Positions 37,730 through 49,645 of a DNA stretch of 64,000 nucleotides are shown here, piece by piece. Source of the stretch: Abelmoschus esculentus (Eukaryota; Streptophyta; Magnoliopsida; Malvales; Malvaceae); NCBI GenBank assembly GCA_035048815.1, contig JAUCBN010000037.1:14598001-14662000 (forward strand), given 5' to 3'. Every line of letters starts with the position of its first letter. Positions within the stretch are counted from its first letter, which is position 1. Both the position numbers and the translations under genes were made by a program. A model generated the notes under the pieces. The model was not told where the DNA came from. It made no database searches and was given only the letters and a program-made list of their open reading frames with translations.

Positions 37730-40349
37730 ATTAAATCAATTACATCGTAATATCATAAATAATTTATAAATAAATTTATAAAATTTTAATCAATTCAAAC
37801 TTCATAAATTTATTAAAATAATATAAATAAAATTTAAATTATAAAAAAATTCATCAACTTAATAACTTTAACTTCTTTTATATTCTATTCGACTCAATTA
37901 AATAATCCCCACTAATTTAATGATCATAAGGAGGTGGGAAAGTAGAATTATAGATAGAAGTAATGGCCGCTGTTGTTCGCCGCTACATGCAAGGACCAAC
38001 ATTTCTAGATATATAAAAATAATTTAAAGCAATAAATAAATAAATAAATATGATAAGAATATTTGAATATTTTAATTCTATAAACATGAATGATTAATTT
38101 CTAAATAATAATATAAAAAATAATTTTAAAATAATTATTATATGAAAAACTTTTTACTACGGAAATATATAATTTTAGGTAGACATTACACGACATTTAA
38201 TTATATATTTGATAAAAATATATATTATTTTTTAAAAAATAAAAAATTAATTATTTAATTAAAAAATTATGACAAATAAATAATTATCTCGTTAAATTCG
38301 AAACGAATACTTTAATATACTGACATTTTATTTTTTTAAAAGCTTATTAATTCTATTATTTTTTTATCATAATTTAAAATAGTTTAATAAATTTCATTAG
38401 CGATGCTTCTGAGAAGGGTTTTTTCTCTCATTCTCTTAAGCTTCATTTGTAACCTTTTCTTGTTTCTTTGTTTGATCCATCTTGATATTAATTTTAATAT
38501 TCATCGTTGATTGTCGATTTTTTTCTTTACTTTCTTATATTAAGTTTGTACTTTTATTTTTTCGTTGACTCCTCTATAGATTTTTATATTAAAGTATTTT
38601 TATTTCTCACACATATTATTATATTTATATTTTTATCTTGTGGTACGTTTTTTTCTTATGACACGTTATTCTTCTATTTTTATAATAGATTTGTGTTTAT
38701 TAGAGTTTTATACGATGTTCGATTCTCATATATGATTATCGATGAACGTTCAATAGTTTGATCCCTTTTATGATTGTTTACCGATAGATTCATATATATT
38801 TAACGAATTAGCTTATAAGATAATTAGTTTCGTTCATCACTCCTTCGTCACTTATTAAGCTTCTAGTTAAATCGAGAGAGTTTAGTTTACGTGAGATATG
38901 TAATATAAAATAATTTAACTGACAAGTTTATCTTCTAAGTTTTATTTTAGTTGAGAAACTAAAAATTGATAGAAGGTAAATGTGTCTTATAATTTAAGCA
39001 TAAATTATTTAACATACAAACTTGATACTAGTCTAATCTATTTTTTTTTTCGAACTTTCATGTCGAAATAAATTTAAATTTATTGTTGAAGTTTAATATT
39101 AAATTAATCGTATTATAACTAGTGACAGAGATAAGAGTATTGGGTAGCCACACCCCCTAAAAAAATTTAAACCCTTTATATTTTATATATTTTTTATAGA
39201 TAATTCAATTTTACACTCTTAAAATATTATATTTTGTACTCTCCATATTTTTAATATAACTTTGTGATAATTTACATTTCGAATATAAAATCATACTTTC
39301 ATCCTTAATTAGCTAGGATGATTCCTGTAGTATTGTAGAAAATTGTTAGGATAAAAGTGTATCCTTTTGTAGTCGTATAGTAACCTTTTGATGCATACGG
39401 TTTAACAAAAATTGCGGGAAAAATTAATGTGTAGATTCCAGCCATCCTTCGTTTTTTAGTGGGTCTTTTCTAACTTCTAATTTATCTAACTTATAATTTC
39501 TAATGAAGGGGCTTTTTTATATTTTTTTAAATCAAATGAAATTTAAAATGAAATTAAAGAAAGATGAGTTTTGACCCGTTTTCCTATAATATAGAAATGT
39601 AGAGAAAAAAAATCGCTAAACTTATAGCACAAACTTTTCATTGATCTATTTTTTTCATTGAAATTCAAACTAAATCACGATGTCATTTTAACAAAAAAGC
39701 TCATGCCCTAATCATACCTCCTTTCATGTCCTACTTTAAAATTCTTTCAAATAAAATTATAGATCTTAATTGTAATTTTCATATCTTAAACTCTCAGTGG
39801 AGATTCTGGATAGAAGTAATAGGAACGACCACACGTGACCTCAAAAAAGAGGGGCTCAAAAATAAAAGAAATTAAATTAAATTATATTATAAATATATAT
39901 ATAATTATATGTATATATTAATTATATAAAATTTAAAATATAAAAAATGTTCCTTTTCAAACGGAAACCGAAAATATTTAGTTTTTAGATGTTTAATATT
40001 TAATTGTTTTTCAAGATGATAAATAATATATTTCGATAAAGTAAGGACCTCGTTTTAATACATTGCATAGAGCCTCAAAATCTTTGAGTTTCCCTTGTAA
40101 ACCTTAAACCTTACACCCTATATTTAATTCTTTAAACCTTAACCCTAAATTCATTTTTAAAGCGAAGACTAAAAATAAAACACAACAAAGAAAAAGTAGT
40201 TGATTTTATTAGAATAAAGAAAAAGTAGTATGAAAGCAGGCCAACTTCAGGCCTGATATTAAATTTAAATTTATTTTTGAAGTCTGATATTAAATTGAAC
40301 GTACTATAACTATAGCCTAGAGTGAACGTAGACAAACTCAGATTTTGCG

Positions 40350-40357
40350 TATAAATA
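40350..40357 (+). promoter_or_regulatory. TATA box of the MMP gene
   Basis: TATAAATA lies 81 bp upstream of the ATG at 40439. It is conserved at the same place in the duplicate copy (51618-51625), with the same downstream GGAA(G/A)CAAA leader. Confidence 0.7.
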
Positions 40358-40438
40358 GGAAGCAAAGGCAAACACCAAGACACTCACCCTAAACACTAAG
40401 CAACTAGTTCATCTTAAAGTCTCCCCCATAGCTTGCAA

Positions 40439-41110
40439 ATGGCAGCTAAATTTGGTCCTGACCATAATCTTGTAGGAACATTTCTTATGTTCCTCTTGTT
40501 GCAACCTTTTGCAGCTATGTCTAGAACCGTGAAACCTGAATCTCTTCAAAATCTCGAACCAGACCAGCATCGAGGTTGTGGTGTCTCTAATGTCATCGAC
40601 CAAATGACTTTTAATGGCGTTGATAATTATAAGTATTTCCCTGGGAAACCTAAATGGATGAACTTCCCGGTGACCTACGGTTTCGTGTCTACTTCTCGTC
40701 TTCCAGCCGGTTTAAATTCTCAAGCTGTGAACAATTCTGTGGCTGCGGCACTCAAGGTCTGGGAAGCTGAAGTTCCTAAATTTGCGTTCAAAAAGGTAGA
40801 CCCTGGCGAGAATGCCAATATCAAAATTGAGTTCACTAGGATTTCTGGTGGGTATTATGGCTATGCTTGGTCAGCACCTAATGGGACGCTTCTACTTGAT
40901 AATGTTAACACGAACTGGAGCACCGGTTCGACTCCGGCAACGAACCAATTAGACCTGCAATCAGGAGTCATGCATGAAATAGGACATACCCTCGGCCTTG
41001 ATCATACTACAGTTCAATCTGCAGTCATGAACGACACACTTATTCGTGGAACTCTCAAAAGGTCCCTTGCCCAAGATGACAAGGATGCCATACAGAATTT
41101 ATATACCTAG
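40439..41110 (+). CDS. Short matrix metalloproteinase (plant MMP, M10A)
   Basis: An intronless frame of 223 residues from ATG at 40439 to TAG. Residues 1-28 form a signal peptide with a hydrophobic core (LVGTFLMFLLLQPFAA). The zinc site HEIGHTLGLDH is complete at 179-189 (HExGHxLGLxH), and a downstream Met-turn methionine is present (AVMND). Plant MMPs are secreted or membrane-anchored zinc endopeptidases of the apoplast, usually 300-380 residues. This protein is short: only about 20 residues separate the signal peptide from the region resembling the cysteine switch. That region reads HRGCGVSN instead of PRCGVPD. The loop that normally holds the structural zinc and calcium (GDGxPFDG...HAF) is missing, and there is no C-terminal anchor. 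It may be a diverged active protease or an expressed remnant. Confidence 0.85.
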   Translation: MAAKFGPDHNLVGTFLMFLLLQPFAAMSRTVKPESLQNLEPDQHRGCGVSNVIDQMTFNGVDNYKYFPGKPKWMNFPVTYGFVSTSRLPAGLNSQAVNNSVAAALKVWEAEVPKFAFKKVDPGENANIKIEFTRISGGYYGYAWSAPNGTLLLDNVNTNWSTGSTPATNQLDLQSGVMHEIGHTLGLDHTTVQSAVMNDTLIRGTLKRSLAQDDKDAIQNLYT

Positions 41111-41389
41111 CATGGATTCAACATCTTGCTTCACTCAAACCTTTATAAAATATATATACTTCTCTTGGGAAGATTAGTTATGTCATACTAATAAATAAAT
41201 GATGAAATTATTAGAATATGAACTGTTATGGAAGCGTGAAGCTTTAGTTCCTTTTTAAGGTATAAAAAGTTTATCGAATATAATTGAACTCGCATGATCT
41301 ATGTATAACTGCTTTGGTTGGACTCGAGAGACGAATATGTAATCTTCGTTATCTGATCAACGTGGAAAAAAGATATATTATGTTCTTCC

Positions 41390-41910
41390 TGTTATAAATG
41401 GCTTGAAACGTTTATAGGTTTCATGGCCATTAAATTGAATTAAACATACCCATTTAATTTGATATTAAATGGTGTATGGGAAAATTATTTTTGGGTCCTT
41501 AAATATTAGGCTATTTACAGGTTTAGTCCTTGGAGCTTAACTATAAATAGGGATGAATTTTTCATTTCATATCATCCCAAAAATCCCAACCATCTCTCTC
41601 GATTGGTTCTTTCTTCTCCCATTTGTTGTATTCGGGAATTCCTAAAAATTCCATTTGTTTGTACCATTTTGGTAATAGTGAAGTTATCATCCGGTGGTGG
41701 TGCCCGAGGAGTAGACATTTGTCGAACCTCGTAAATTCTCTGTGTTCTCTCCATTATTTATTTTTGGTTGTTTATTGGTTTTCTTTGGATTACAATATTC
41801 AATAGTTTGACGGGTTTGTCGGCTGTGCAAATTTTGGTGGTTTCAATCTTGTCAATTCAACTCAGATTTGAAGCTACGTTCGTGTGGGAAATAACCCGGT
41901 TTCCCCAACA
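41390..41910 (+). repeat. 5' LTR of the copia element
   Basis: 521 bp from TGTTATAAATGGC to TTTCCCCAACA. It includes a TATA-like ACTATAAATAG near 41540, a plausible promoter for the element. Confidence 0.95.
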
Positions 41911-41911
41911 A

Positions 41912-41923
41912 TTGGTATCAGAG
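41912..41923 (+). promoter_or_regulatory. Primer binding site (tRNA-iMet)
   Basis: TTGGTATCAGAGCT starts one base after the 5' LTR. TGGTATCAGAGC is the standard complement of the 3' end of plant initiator tRNA-Met used by copia elements. Confidence 0.9.
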
Positions 41924-42129
41924 CTTCGGTGACGGTTATCTCGGTTGCTCGGTTGCTGCAAAGAATTGTGATATTGTGACATTGCATGTCTAGGAAAGTT
42001 CTGTCTAGGAAAGACTTGGTACTTAAGTGATTCGTGTGATCCACCTCTCTTTCTTGGGAACTTACCTGGTGTAGTGTTCTCAGTATCTAGTTCTTGCATA
42101 AGAGCGATTATTGAATATTGTTCGTTGTC

Positions 42130-42963
42130 ATGACAAAAGACGGGTCAGCTGAGGCATCAAGCTCCTTTACTATACCGGTAAGGAGAATGATGTCAAATGC
42201 AAGCTTCTCGGTGGAGCTGTTTGATGGATCTGGTCATTTTGGCATGTGGCAAGGTGAAGTGCTAGATGCTTTATTCCAACAAGGTTTAGATGTTGCCATT
42301 GAAGAAGAAAAACCCGAAGATATGATGGAGAATGATTGGAAAACAATCAACCGTATGGCGTGTGGTACGATTCGATCTTGTCTTTCTAGGGAGCAGAAGT
42401 ATGTCTATAAGAATGAGACTTCTGCATGCAAGCTGTGGAAAGCATTGGAGGAAAAGTTCCTAAAGAAAAGCTCTCAGAATCGTCTCTACATGAAGAAAAG
42501 ATTGTTTCGATTTGATTATCAACCAGACACCAGTATGAATGAACACATCACTGCCTTTAATGAGTTAGTGTCAGACTTATTGGGCATGGATGAAACTTTC
42601 AAAGATGAAGATTTGGCTTTAATGTTGTTGTCATCACTTCCAGATGACTTTGAGCACCTTGAAACAACGTTACTTCATGGAAAGGAAGAAGTGTCCTTTA
42701 AAGATGTAACTGCTGCTTTGTATAGTTACGAGCTCAGAAAGAAAACCAAGATAGAGAACAAGAACAATGCAGTGGAGGCTATGGTGGCAAGAGGTCGCTC
42801 GAAAAGCCAAAGATCAAAGTGGAGAGGGAGATCAAAGTCAAAGTCCAGACTTGAGAAAGATGAATGTGCCTTCTGTCACGAGAAAGGCCATTGGAAGAAA
42901 GATTGTCCGAAGCTAAAGAGAAAAAGGAAAAGTTGCTCCAGATGCATGTGTTGCAGAGCATGA
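42130..42963 (+). pseudogene. Copia gag (broken at its 3' end)
   Basis: From ATG at 42130 the frame encodes a Gag of the UBN2/TNT1 type (ELFDGSGHFGMWQ near the start). It has a basic RGRSKSQRSKWRGRSKSKSR stretch and one CCHC zinc knuckle, CAFCHEKGHWKKDC. Shortly after the knuckle, near 42915, the reading frame shifts by one base and Gag ends at 42963, whereas functional relatives continue without a break into protease. It would package element RNA in the cytoplasm if intact. Confidence 0.85.
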
Positions 42964-45900
42964 TACCAGTGACTCTAAAATATCACTAGTTGCTTCACCA
43001 TCAACTTTCCATTCAGATGAGTGGATATTGGATTCGGGTTGCACCTATCATATGTCCCCTAACCGGGAGTGGTTCTCCGATTTAGCAGAACTAAATGGAG
43101 GAGTTGTTTATATGGGCAATGACAACGCCTGTAAAACTATTGGGATAGGTTCAATTCGTTTGAAGAATCAAGATGGATCAACTAGAGTTTTGACTGATGT
43201 TCGATATGTGCCCAGTTTAAAGAAGAATCTCATCTCGTTGGGAGCCTTGAAATCTAAAGGCTTAGTTGTTACTATGAGAGATGGAATTTTAAAAGTTATA
43301 TCTGGCGCGTTGGTGATAATGAAGGACATCAGGAAAAATAACTTGTATTACTACCAAGGTAGTACAATTATTGGAGCAGGAGCAGTAGCTTTCGGGGGAG
43401 ACAAATTGGATTCAACCATGTTATGGCATATGCGGTTAGGACACGCTGGTGAGAAATCCTTGCAAATTCTGGCAAAGCAAGGATCGTTGAAAGGTGCAAA
43501 GGCTTGCAAGTTAAACTTTTGTGAGCATTGTGTTCTGGGAAAGCAAAAGAGAGTGAAATTCGGCACCGTTATCCATAATACGAAAGGTATTTTGGATTAT
43601 GTTCACTCAGATGTGTGGGGTCCTTCCAAAACAGCATCGTTGGGAGGGAAACACTATTTTGTAACTTTTGTCGATGATTTTTCTAGAAGAGTTTGGGTGT
43701 ATACAATGAAGTCTAAAGATGAAGTTCTCAAAGTTTTCCTAAAGTGGAAAAATATGATCGAAAACCAGACTAGCAAGAGGATTACTTAGGACGGATAATG
43801 GAGGGGAATATAGAAGTGATCCACTCTTTGACGTTTGCCAAAAGTTTGGTATTGTTCGACACTTCACTATTAGACATACACCACAATAGAATGGGGTGGC
43901 AGAGCGTATGAATCGAACGTTACTTGAGAAAGTTCGATGTATGTTGTCCAATGCTGGGTTGGACAAAACATTTTGGGCTGAGTCTGTGGCATATGCTAGT
44001 CATCTCATCAACCGTCTACCGTCATCAGCGATTGAAGGAAAAACACCGTTGGAGGTATGGTCTGGAAAACCCGCTACAGATTATGATTCCTTACGTGTAT
44101 TTGGACCCACTGCATACTATCATGTGAAGGAGTCAAAGCTTGATCCTAGAGCAAAGAAGGCTCTCCTTATGGGAATCACCCATGGAGTGAAGGGATTTCG
44201 TCTTTGGTGTTTAGAGACAAAGAAGATAATTTGTAGCAGAGATGTTACCTTTGATGAATCTCTCTTGTTGAAGAAGGTAACGATTGGAGATGTTCAGACG
44301 GGTAGTACTCCACAGCAGGTGGAGTGTACTCCAAAACAGGTGGAGCTTCAACGGACGGTGATTAGCCCAGTAATTGATGTTACTGATTCTCTAACTCCAA
44401 TAGAGGAATCAGAAGATGATGATGTTCAAACCCAAGAACCATTGGAGACACCAGAACCACTTGTAGTTAGAAGGTCAAGGAGAGAAATCCGTAGACCTGC
44501 TCGATTTACAGATATGGTGGCCTATGCCCTTCCAGTTGTTGATGTTGATATCCCTGTCACTTATCAAGAAGCAGTGCAAAGCTTCGAAAGTGATAAGTGG
44601 AAAATTGCTATGGATGAAGAAATGCAATCTCTCTAAAAGAACAACACCTGGGATTTGACGTATTTACCGAAAGGTAAAAGGGCAATTGGATGTAAGTGGG
44701 TATTTGCAAAGAAAGATGGATCTCCAAGCAAGAAAAATGTTCGCTACAAGGCAAGATTGGTAGCTAAAGGCTACACTCAAAAGGAAGGAATTGACTACAA
44801 TGAGGTATTTTCCCCTGTTGTGAAGCATTCCTCAATTAGAATATTGTTGTCCTTGGTAGCACAGTTGAATTTGGAGCTAGCTCAACTCGATGTAAAGACG
44901 ACTTTCTTGCACGGTGATTTAGAAGAGGAGATCTATATGACTCAGCCAGAAGGATACGAGAACGCTGGTGGTGAGAAATGGGTTTGCAAGTTGAACAAAT
45001 CGCTTTATGGATTAAAGGAATCTCCGAGGCAGTGGTACAAGCGGTTTGATAGTTTTATGATGAGGCAGAAGTACACAAGAAGCAAATACGATCATTGTGT
45101 GTATTTGCGAAAGCTACAAGATGGTTCTTTCATTTATCTTCTCTTGTATGTTGATGATATGTTGATCGCTTCAAAGAGTCAACAAGAGATTGACAGATTG
45201 AAGGCTCAGTTGAATCAAGAGTTTGAGATGAAAGATCTTGGTGAGGCCAAGAAGATTCTCGACATGGAGATAAGTAGAGACAGACGGAGAGGCAAACTTT
45301 GTTTAACTCAAAAGCAATATTTGAAAAAGGTATTACAATGTTTTGGTATGAATGATAATACAAAACATGTAAGTACCCCACTCGCTTCTCATTTGAAACT
45401 TAGTTCTCAATTATCTCCTAAAACTGATGAAGAGCGAGAATATATGGCAAAAGTTTCATATGCTAATGCAGTAGGGAGCTTGATGTATGCGATGGTGTGT
45501 ACGCGGCCTGACATTTCACAAGCAGTTGGAGTGGTGAGCAGGTACATGCATGATCCTGGAAAAGGACATTGGCAAGCTGTGAAATGGATTCTATGGTATC
45601 TCCAACAAACCGTAGATGTTGGTTTAGTGTTTGAGCAGGATGAAGAACTTGGTCAGATTGTGGTTGGATATATTGATTCTGACTATGCTGGTGATTTGGA
45701 TAAACGTCGATCAACTACTGGATATTTGTTTACTCTAGCAAAAGCGCCAGTGAGTTGGAGGTCTACTTTACAGTCTACAGTGGCTTTGTCTATTACAGAG
45801 GCAGAGTATATGGCGGTTTCAAAGGCTGTTAAAGAAGCAATTTGGCTTAACGGATTATTGGAAGACTTGGGAGTTGTTCAAAGTCATATTAGTCTTTATT

Positions 45901-46124
45901 GTGATAGTCAGAGTGCTATTCATTTAGCGAAAAATCAAGTCTACCATTCAAGAACTAAGCACATCGACGTGAGGTATCACCTTGTGCGGGAGATCTTTGA
46001 AGAAGGAAAGATTCTACTTCAAAAGATTGTGACAGCAGAAAATCCTGCAGATATGTTGACCAAGGTGGTAACAACAATCAAGTTCAATCATTGTTTGGAC
46101 TTGATTAATATCTTGCGAGTTTGA
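42964..46124 (+). pseudogene. Copia pol: protease, integrase, RT, RNase H (broken)
   Basis: Protease has the active-site DSG (WILDSGCTYHMS, about 43025). GAG-pre-integrase and the integrase zinc site follow (LWHMRLGH...CEHCVLGK), then the integrase core (DVWGP; TDNGGEY). A frameshift near 43780 splits the integrase, and a TAG at about 43888 sits in the PQ-NGVAERMN motif. A TAA at 44634-44636 separates integrase from reverse transcriptase. The RT has intact LDVKTTFLHG, SLYGLKESPRQW and the catalytic YVDDM. RNase H (IDSDYAGD, SITEAEYMA, YCDSQSAIHLAKN) runs to the stop at 46124. RT and RNase H alone form one open frame of about 490 codons. Confidence 0.92.
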
Positions 46125-46243
46125 GCACCTTCGGGTGTATGGCGCTTGTGAGCGCATTTGGAGGCACTGTAGAAGATAACTTTATTTTGGGGAGTTGAAG
46201 AAGACTTGAGAAACTTGGTGAATTTCAAGCCAAGGTGGAGATT

Positions 46244-46764
46244 TGTTATAAATGGCTTGAAACGTTTATAGGTTTCATGGCCATTAAATTGAATTAAACA
46301 TATCCATTTAATTTGATATTAAATGGTGTATGAGAAAATTATTTTTGGGTCCTTAAATATTAGGCTATTTACAGGTTTAGTCCTTGGAGCTTAACTATAA
46401 ATAAGGATGAATTTTTCATTTCATATCATCCCAAAAATCCCAACCATCTCTCTCGACTGGTTCTTTCTTCTCCCATTTGTTGTATTCGGGAATTCCTAAA
46501 AATTCTATTTGTTTGTACCATTTTGGTAATAGTGAAGCTATCATCCGGTGGTGGTGCCCGAGGAGTAGACATTTGTCGAACCTCGTAAATTCTCTGTGTT
46601 CTCTCCATTATTTATTTTTGGTTGTTTATTGGTTTTCTTTGGATTACAATATTCAATAGTTTGATGGGTTTGTCCGTTGTGCAAATTTTGGTGGTTTCAA
46701 TCTTGTCAATTCAACTCAGATTTGAAGCTACATTCGTGTGGGAAATAACCCGGTTTCCCCAACA
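46244..46764 (+). repeat. 3' LTR of the copia element
   Basis: 521 bp, the same length as the 5' LTR, with about ten substitutions and no indel seen. The last bases CAACA are followed by the target duplication CTTCC. Confidence 0.95.
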
Positions 46765-47065
46765 CTTCCTTCTTAAGCTCTTCATAATTCAGATGCGGAA
46801 GAAAGTATGCTGACACTGATGAATTAAAGGGAGTATAAAAATATGTGTTTGAGAGAAAGATAGAGGGTGTTTAATAGTAAAATTGAAAAGTTGAAAGTTC
46901 GATGACTAAAATAAAATCACGTTGAAAGTTTAGTAACTAAATATGTAATTTAAAAGATTAATAGTTTGATGACTAAAATATAAATACATCAAAAGTTTAG
47001 TAACTAAAAATGTAGTTTACCTTTTGTATAATTATAGTAGTAATTAATTAAGGTTACCTATGGGC

Positions 47066-47176
47066 ATGAATTCTAAGTTGATGGTCCTTGTGCCGAAGGA
47101 GGATAAGCCAGCAACCATTGGGAACTTTCAACCAATCAGCCTCCTTAAGTCGGTGGACAAAATTCTTGCCAATAGT
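47066..47176 (+). pseudogene. LINE reverse transcriptase fragment
   Basis: A short open stretch reads LMVLVPKEDKPATIGNFQPI then SLLKSVDKILAN. This matches the LINE RT block with the pattern (L)IPK..P..I.(D/N)(F)RPISL...YKI. Nothing further of the element is recognisable. Confidence 0.7.
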
Positions 47177-47980
47177 GTTGGTTTATTTATAAATTTATCT
47201 TTTAAAACCTTAAATTTTGGTTTCGTCTTTTAAGAACAAGAACAGAAACGTGGCTTTGTCTTATGGTAAGGGTTATTTTCATGATTGGTTAATGGTTAGG
47301 TATTTGGTTGTGTGTAATTGCAGCATTATGTTGATTCGATGTTGTCTGATATTACGACTCTTTTATTATTTATTGAAGTGTTCGAGTTTTTGAACATATC
47401 CGATAATATAATATTCTCACTGTAGCAAAACAGGTTTACAGATTTAGTAACAAATCTACTTGAGCTCTCAAGAAAAGTAACTTAGAGCTCAAGAAAAGTA
47501 ACTTAACAAAAGGCTTTATGAAGTTAGCTTACGATTATTTTTTTATTTCTAAATTTTATTGTATTATTACTACTCTTTCAATCAAGTAAAACCGGTTTAT
47601 TATGCACGATAATGCTATTGCTACAGAACCAAAAAGCGAAAACCTAAAAATGGAAGAATCATAGAAAAGAAAACCTAAATCTATTGTGAAATAATAAGAA
47701 ACGAAATTTCAAGAAACCTAAAGCCATAGAACCAATCTAATCGATCGGTGCTTAACAGAATCAATAATCTAGTCGATCGGTGCTTAACAGAATCGAGTGT
47801 AACTTGTTGGACGACCGGCATGAATGGACAACCGAAAATCTTGGACGACCGGCGAGGAAGAAACGATGGCGAACGATGACTGAGGCGGCGATCGTGGACA
47901 ACAATTTCACAGGGAACAGGGGAGGCAGAGGGAAATAGAGTTAGAAAATTTGGGGAAAGAGGGAAAGAAAGCTGATTAAA
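47177..47980. other. Intergenic between duplication copies
   Basis: No gene is seen. It includes two short tandem duplications: a ~23-bp unit with CAAGAAAAGTAACTTA (47465-47510) and a ~32-bp unit with TCGATCGGTGCTTAACAGAA (47735-47805). Confidence 0.4.
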
Positions 47981-48440
47981 AAAACGTCACTAATGTTTTA
48001 ATTAAAAAAGTCACTAATGTCACTAATGTTTTAATTAAAAAGCTGATTAAAAAAAGCTGATTAAAGAGGGAAAGAAAATTCGGGGGACATATATCACATT
48101 TACGGTGTTTTAATTAAAAAACGTCACTAATGTTCGATTCATTGCGGCGTTTATTTTATATAATGCCACTATTGTACGATTCATTACGGTGTTTTAATTA
48201 AAAAACGTCACTACTGTACGATTCATTGCGGCATTTTTAAAAAGAAACGATATAATTATAAAATCTATAGCAGCGTTTGTAGTCAAAACGCCAGAATCTT
48301 ACAAGTTATTATGGCGTGTTTTAATAAAACGCCACATATGTTTGAGACGTGCGGCGTTTGTAGAACAAAACGCCACCAATATAGGCTTATTTGTGGCGTT
48401 TGATGTAAAAACGCCGTTATAGACGCCACTATAGAACAAG
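47981..48440. repeat. Dense GGCGTTT / AACGTCACTA subterminal-type repeats
   Basis: Many short alternating direct and inverted words: ACGTCACTAATG, TTTTAATTAAAAAACGTCAC, GGCGTTTGTAG, AAAACGCCAC, TGGCGTTT. This is the look of subterminal repeats of a CACTA- or MULE-like DNA transposon. No terminal repeat pair or transposase was identified. Confidence 0.55.
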
Positions 48441-48750
48441 TTTTGTTTAGTGTCTTTTCTTTTATTCAGGTTAAAAAATTAATAAAAAAATTTATTTAAA
48501 TCGAAGTCGTACGATACCTATTATTCTTTCCGTCTCACTAAAATTATCAATTATTGATTTTTTGAAAATTAAAATTTTTAAAGTGATTATAATTATATTA
48601 AATATTTTAAATAATTAATGTTTATAAGATATACTTAAAAACTTCTTGATTAAAGGTTTTTAAAATATATATTTTTAATATTTTTATCGATAATAAATTT
48701 TAAATAATTAAGAGACAAACATAAAAAAAAGTTAACCAAAAAAAGTTAAT

Positions 48751-49548
48751 TAGGGTTGTAAACGAACCGAACGTTCGGTGAACCGTTCGGCGGAAAGTTC
48801 GTTTATGTTCGTTTATTTATTAAACGAATGAACATGAACAAGATTTTTCGTTCGTTTAATTAAACGAAGGAACACGAACAAAGGGCTCGTTCGTTCATTT
48901 ATGTTCGTAAACATTCGATAATTTGTTCGTTTATATTCGTTCATTTATGTTTGTTCATTTATGTTCGTTTATATTTGTTCGTTTAAATTTATTCACATAT
49001 ATCTAAGGGTGAACATTAAATCAAGTAAGTCAAGTCAAAAAATTTTGAGTTACTCGAGTTGAGAAATCTTATTTTATGACTCGTTAAAAACTTTCTTATT
49101 ATAGGTTAGGGGTGTTTATTGTTCTGTTAAACCAAGTTAACGGATCGAACCAAAAAAAATTGGTTAATCGGTTAAATTTTAGATTTCGTCTAATAATTAA
49201 GAGTTTTTTTTTATTTTAATTATCGATTAATTCAGTTTAAAATCAGTTAATTAGTTAAATTAATCAAATTAATCCAAAATATTAAATATTTAACATATTA
49301 TATATGTTATTTATGTTCGTTTATTTATGTTCGTTTACGTTCATTTATGTTCGTTCGTTTACGTTCATTTATCATTTAAACAAACGAACATAAACGAATA
49401 TGAACAATCTACAATCCTTAACGAACGAACACGAACAAGGAAATTTGTGTTCGTTTATGTTCGTGTTCATTCATTTGTTCTGATAAAGTTAAACGAACGA
49501 ACACGAACACACCCTCGTTCATGTTCGTTCGATTCATTTACATCCCTA
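48751..49548. mobile_element. hAT-type non-autonomous element
   Basis: A 798-bp element with inverted ends TAGGGTTGTAAACGAACC and (reversed) TAGGGATGTAAATGAATC. The 8-bp flanks are AAGTTAAT (48743-48750) and AAGTTAAC (49549-49556), a 7/8 match as expected for hAT. The interior is arrays of GTTCGTTTATGTTCG in both orientations. A diverged block at 49000-49300 may be nested. Confidence 0.7.
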
Positions 49549-49619
49549 AAGTTAACGAATGATTTTTTTTTGGAAAAAAAAAGTAATATTTTTTTAGAAT
49601 AAACATATAGATAAATGAA

Positions 49620-49645
49620 GATATATATATATATATATATATATT
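49620..49645. repeat. (TA)n microsatellite
   Basis: AT dinucleotide run of about 26 bp just left of duplication copy B. Confidence 0.9.

Larger units (their letters stand above)
41390..46764 (+). mobile_element. Ty1-copia retrotransposon, TNT1/Tork-like, defective
   Basis: A complete 5375-bp element with two 521-bp LTRs and 5-bp target duplications CTTCC at 41385-41389 and 46765-46769. It has a tRNA-Met-type primer site after the 5' LTR and a purine tract (AAGGTGGAGATT) before the 3' LTR. Domain order is gag, protease, integrase, reverse transcriptase, RNase H, the copia order. The frame is broken by two frameshifts and two stops, so it is not autonomous. The LTRs differ at about 10 of 521 positions by my count, nine of them transitions, which indicates a fairly recent insertion. 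It lies downstream of the MMP gene in the same direction. Confidence 0.95.
37730..47000. repeat. Segmental duplication, copy A
   Basis: Copy A of a tandem duplication whose copy B is at about 49700-54040. Matching landmarks include AGGTGGGAAAGTAGAATTA followed by ATGGCCGCTGTTGTTCGC (37930 and 49890), the whole metalloproteinase gene, the block after the stop codon (GAACTGTTATGGAAGCGTGA) and the AAAATTGAAAAGTTGAAAG tail. Copy A has been lengthened by a Ty1-copia insertion at 41390-46764. Limits are approximate. Confidence 0.8.

Noticed and set aside
38507..38761. 84-codon hydrophobic frame
   Set aside because: Phe/Tyr/Ile composition simply reflects T-rich DNA. Nothing else marks a gene there.
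42915..42963. Programmed frameshift between copia gag and pol
   Set aside because: TNT1/Tork-type copia elements normally have one continuous frame, and the same element has another frameshift and two stops, so random decay is the simpler explanation.
49327..49602. 91-codon frame with repeated VYVH/NERTRT motifs
   Set aside because: It is a translation of the GTTCG arrays of the hAT-type element and runs past its end.
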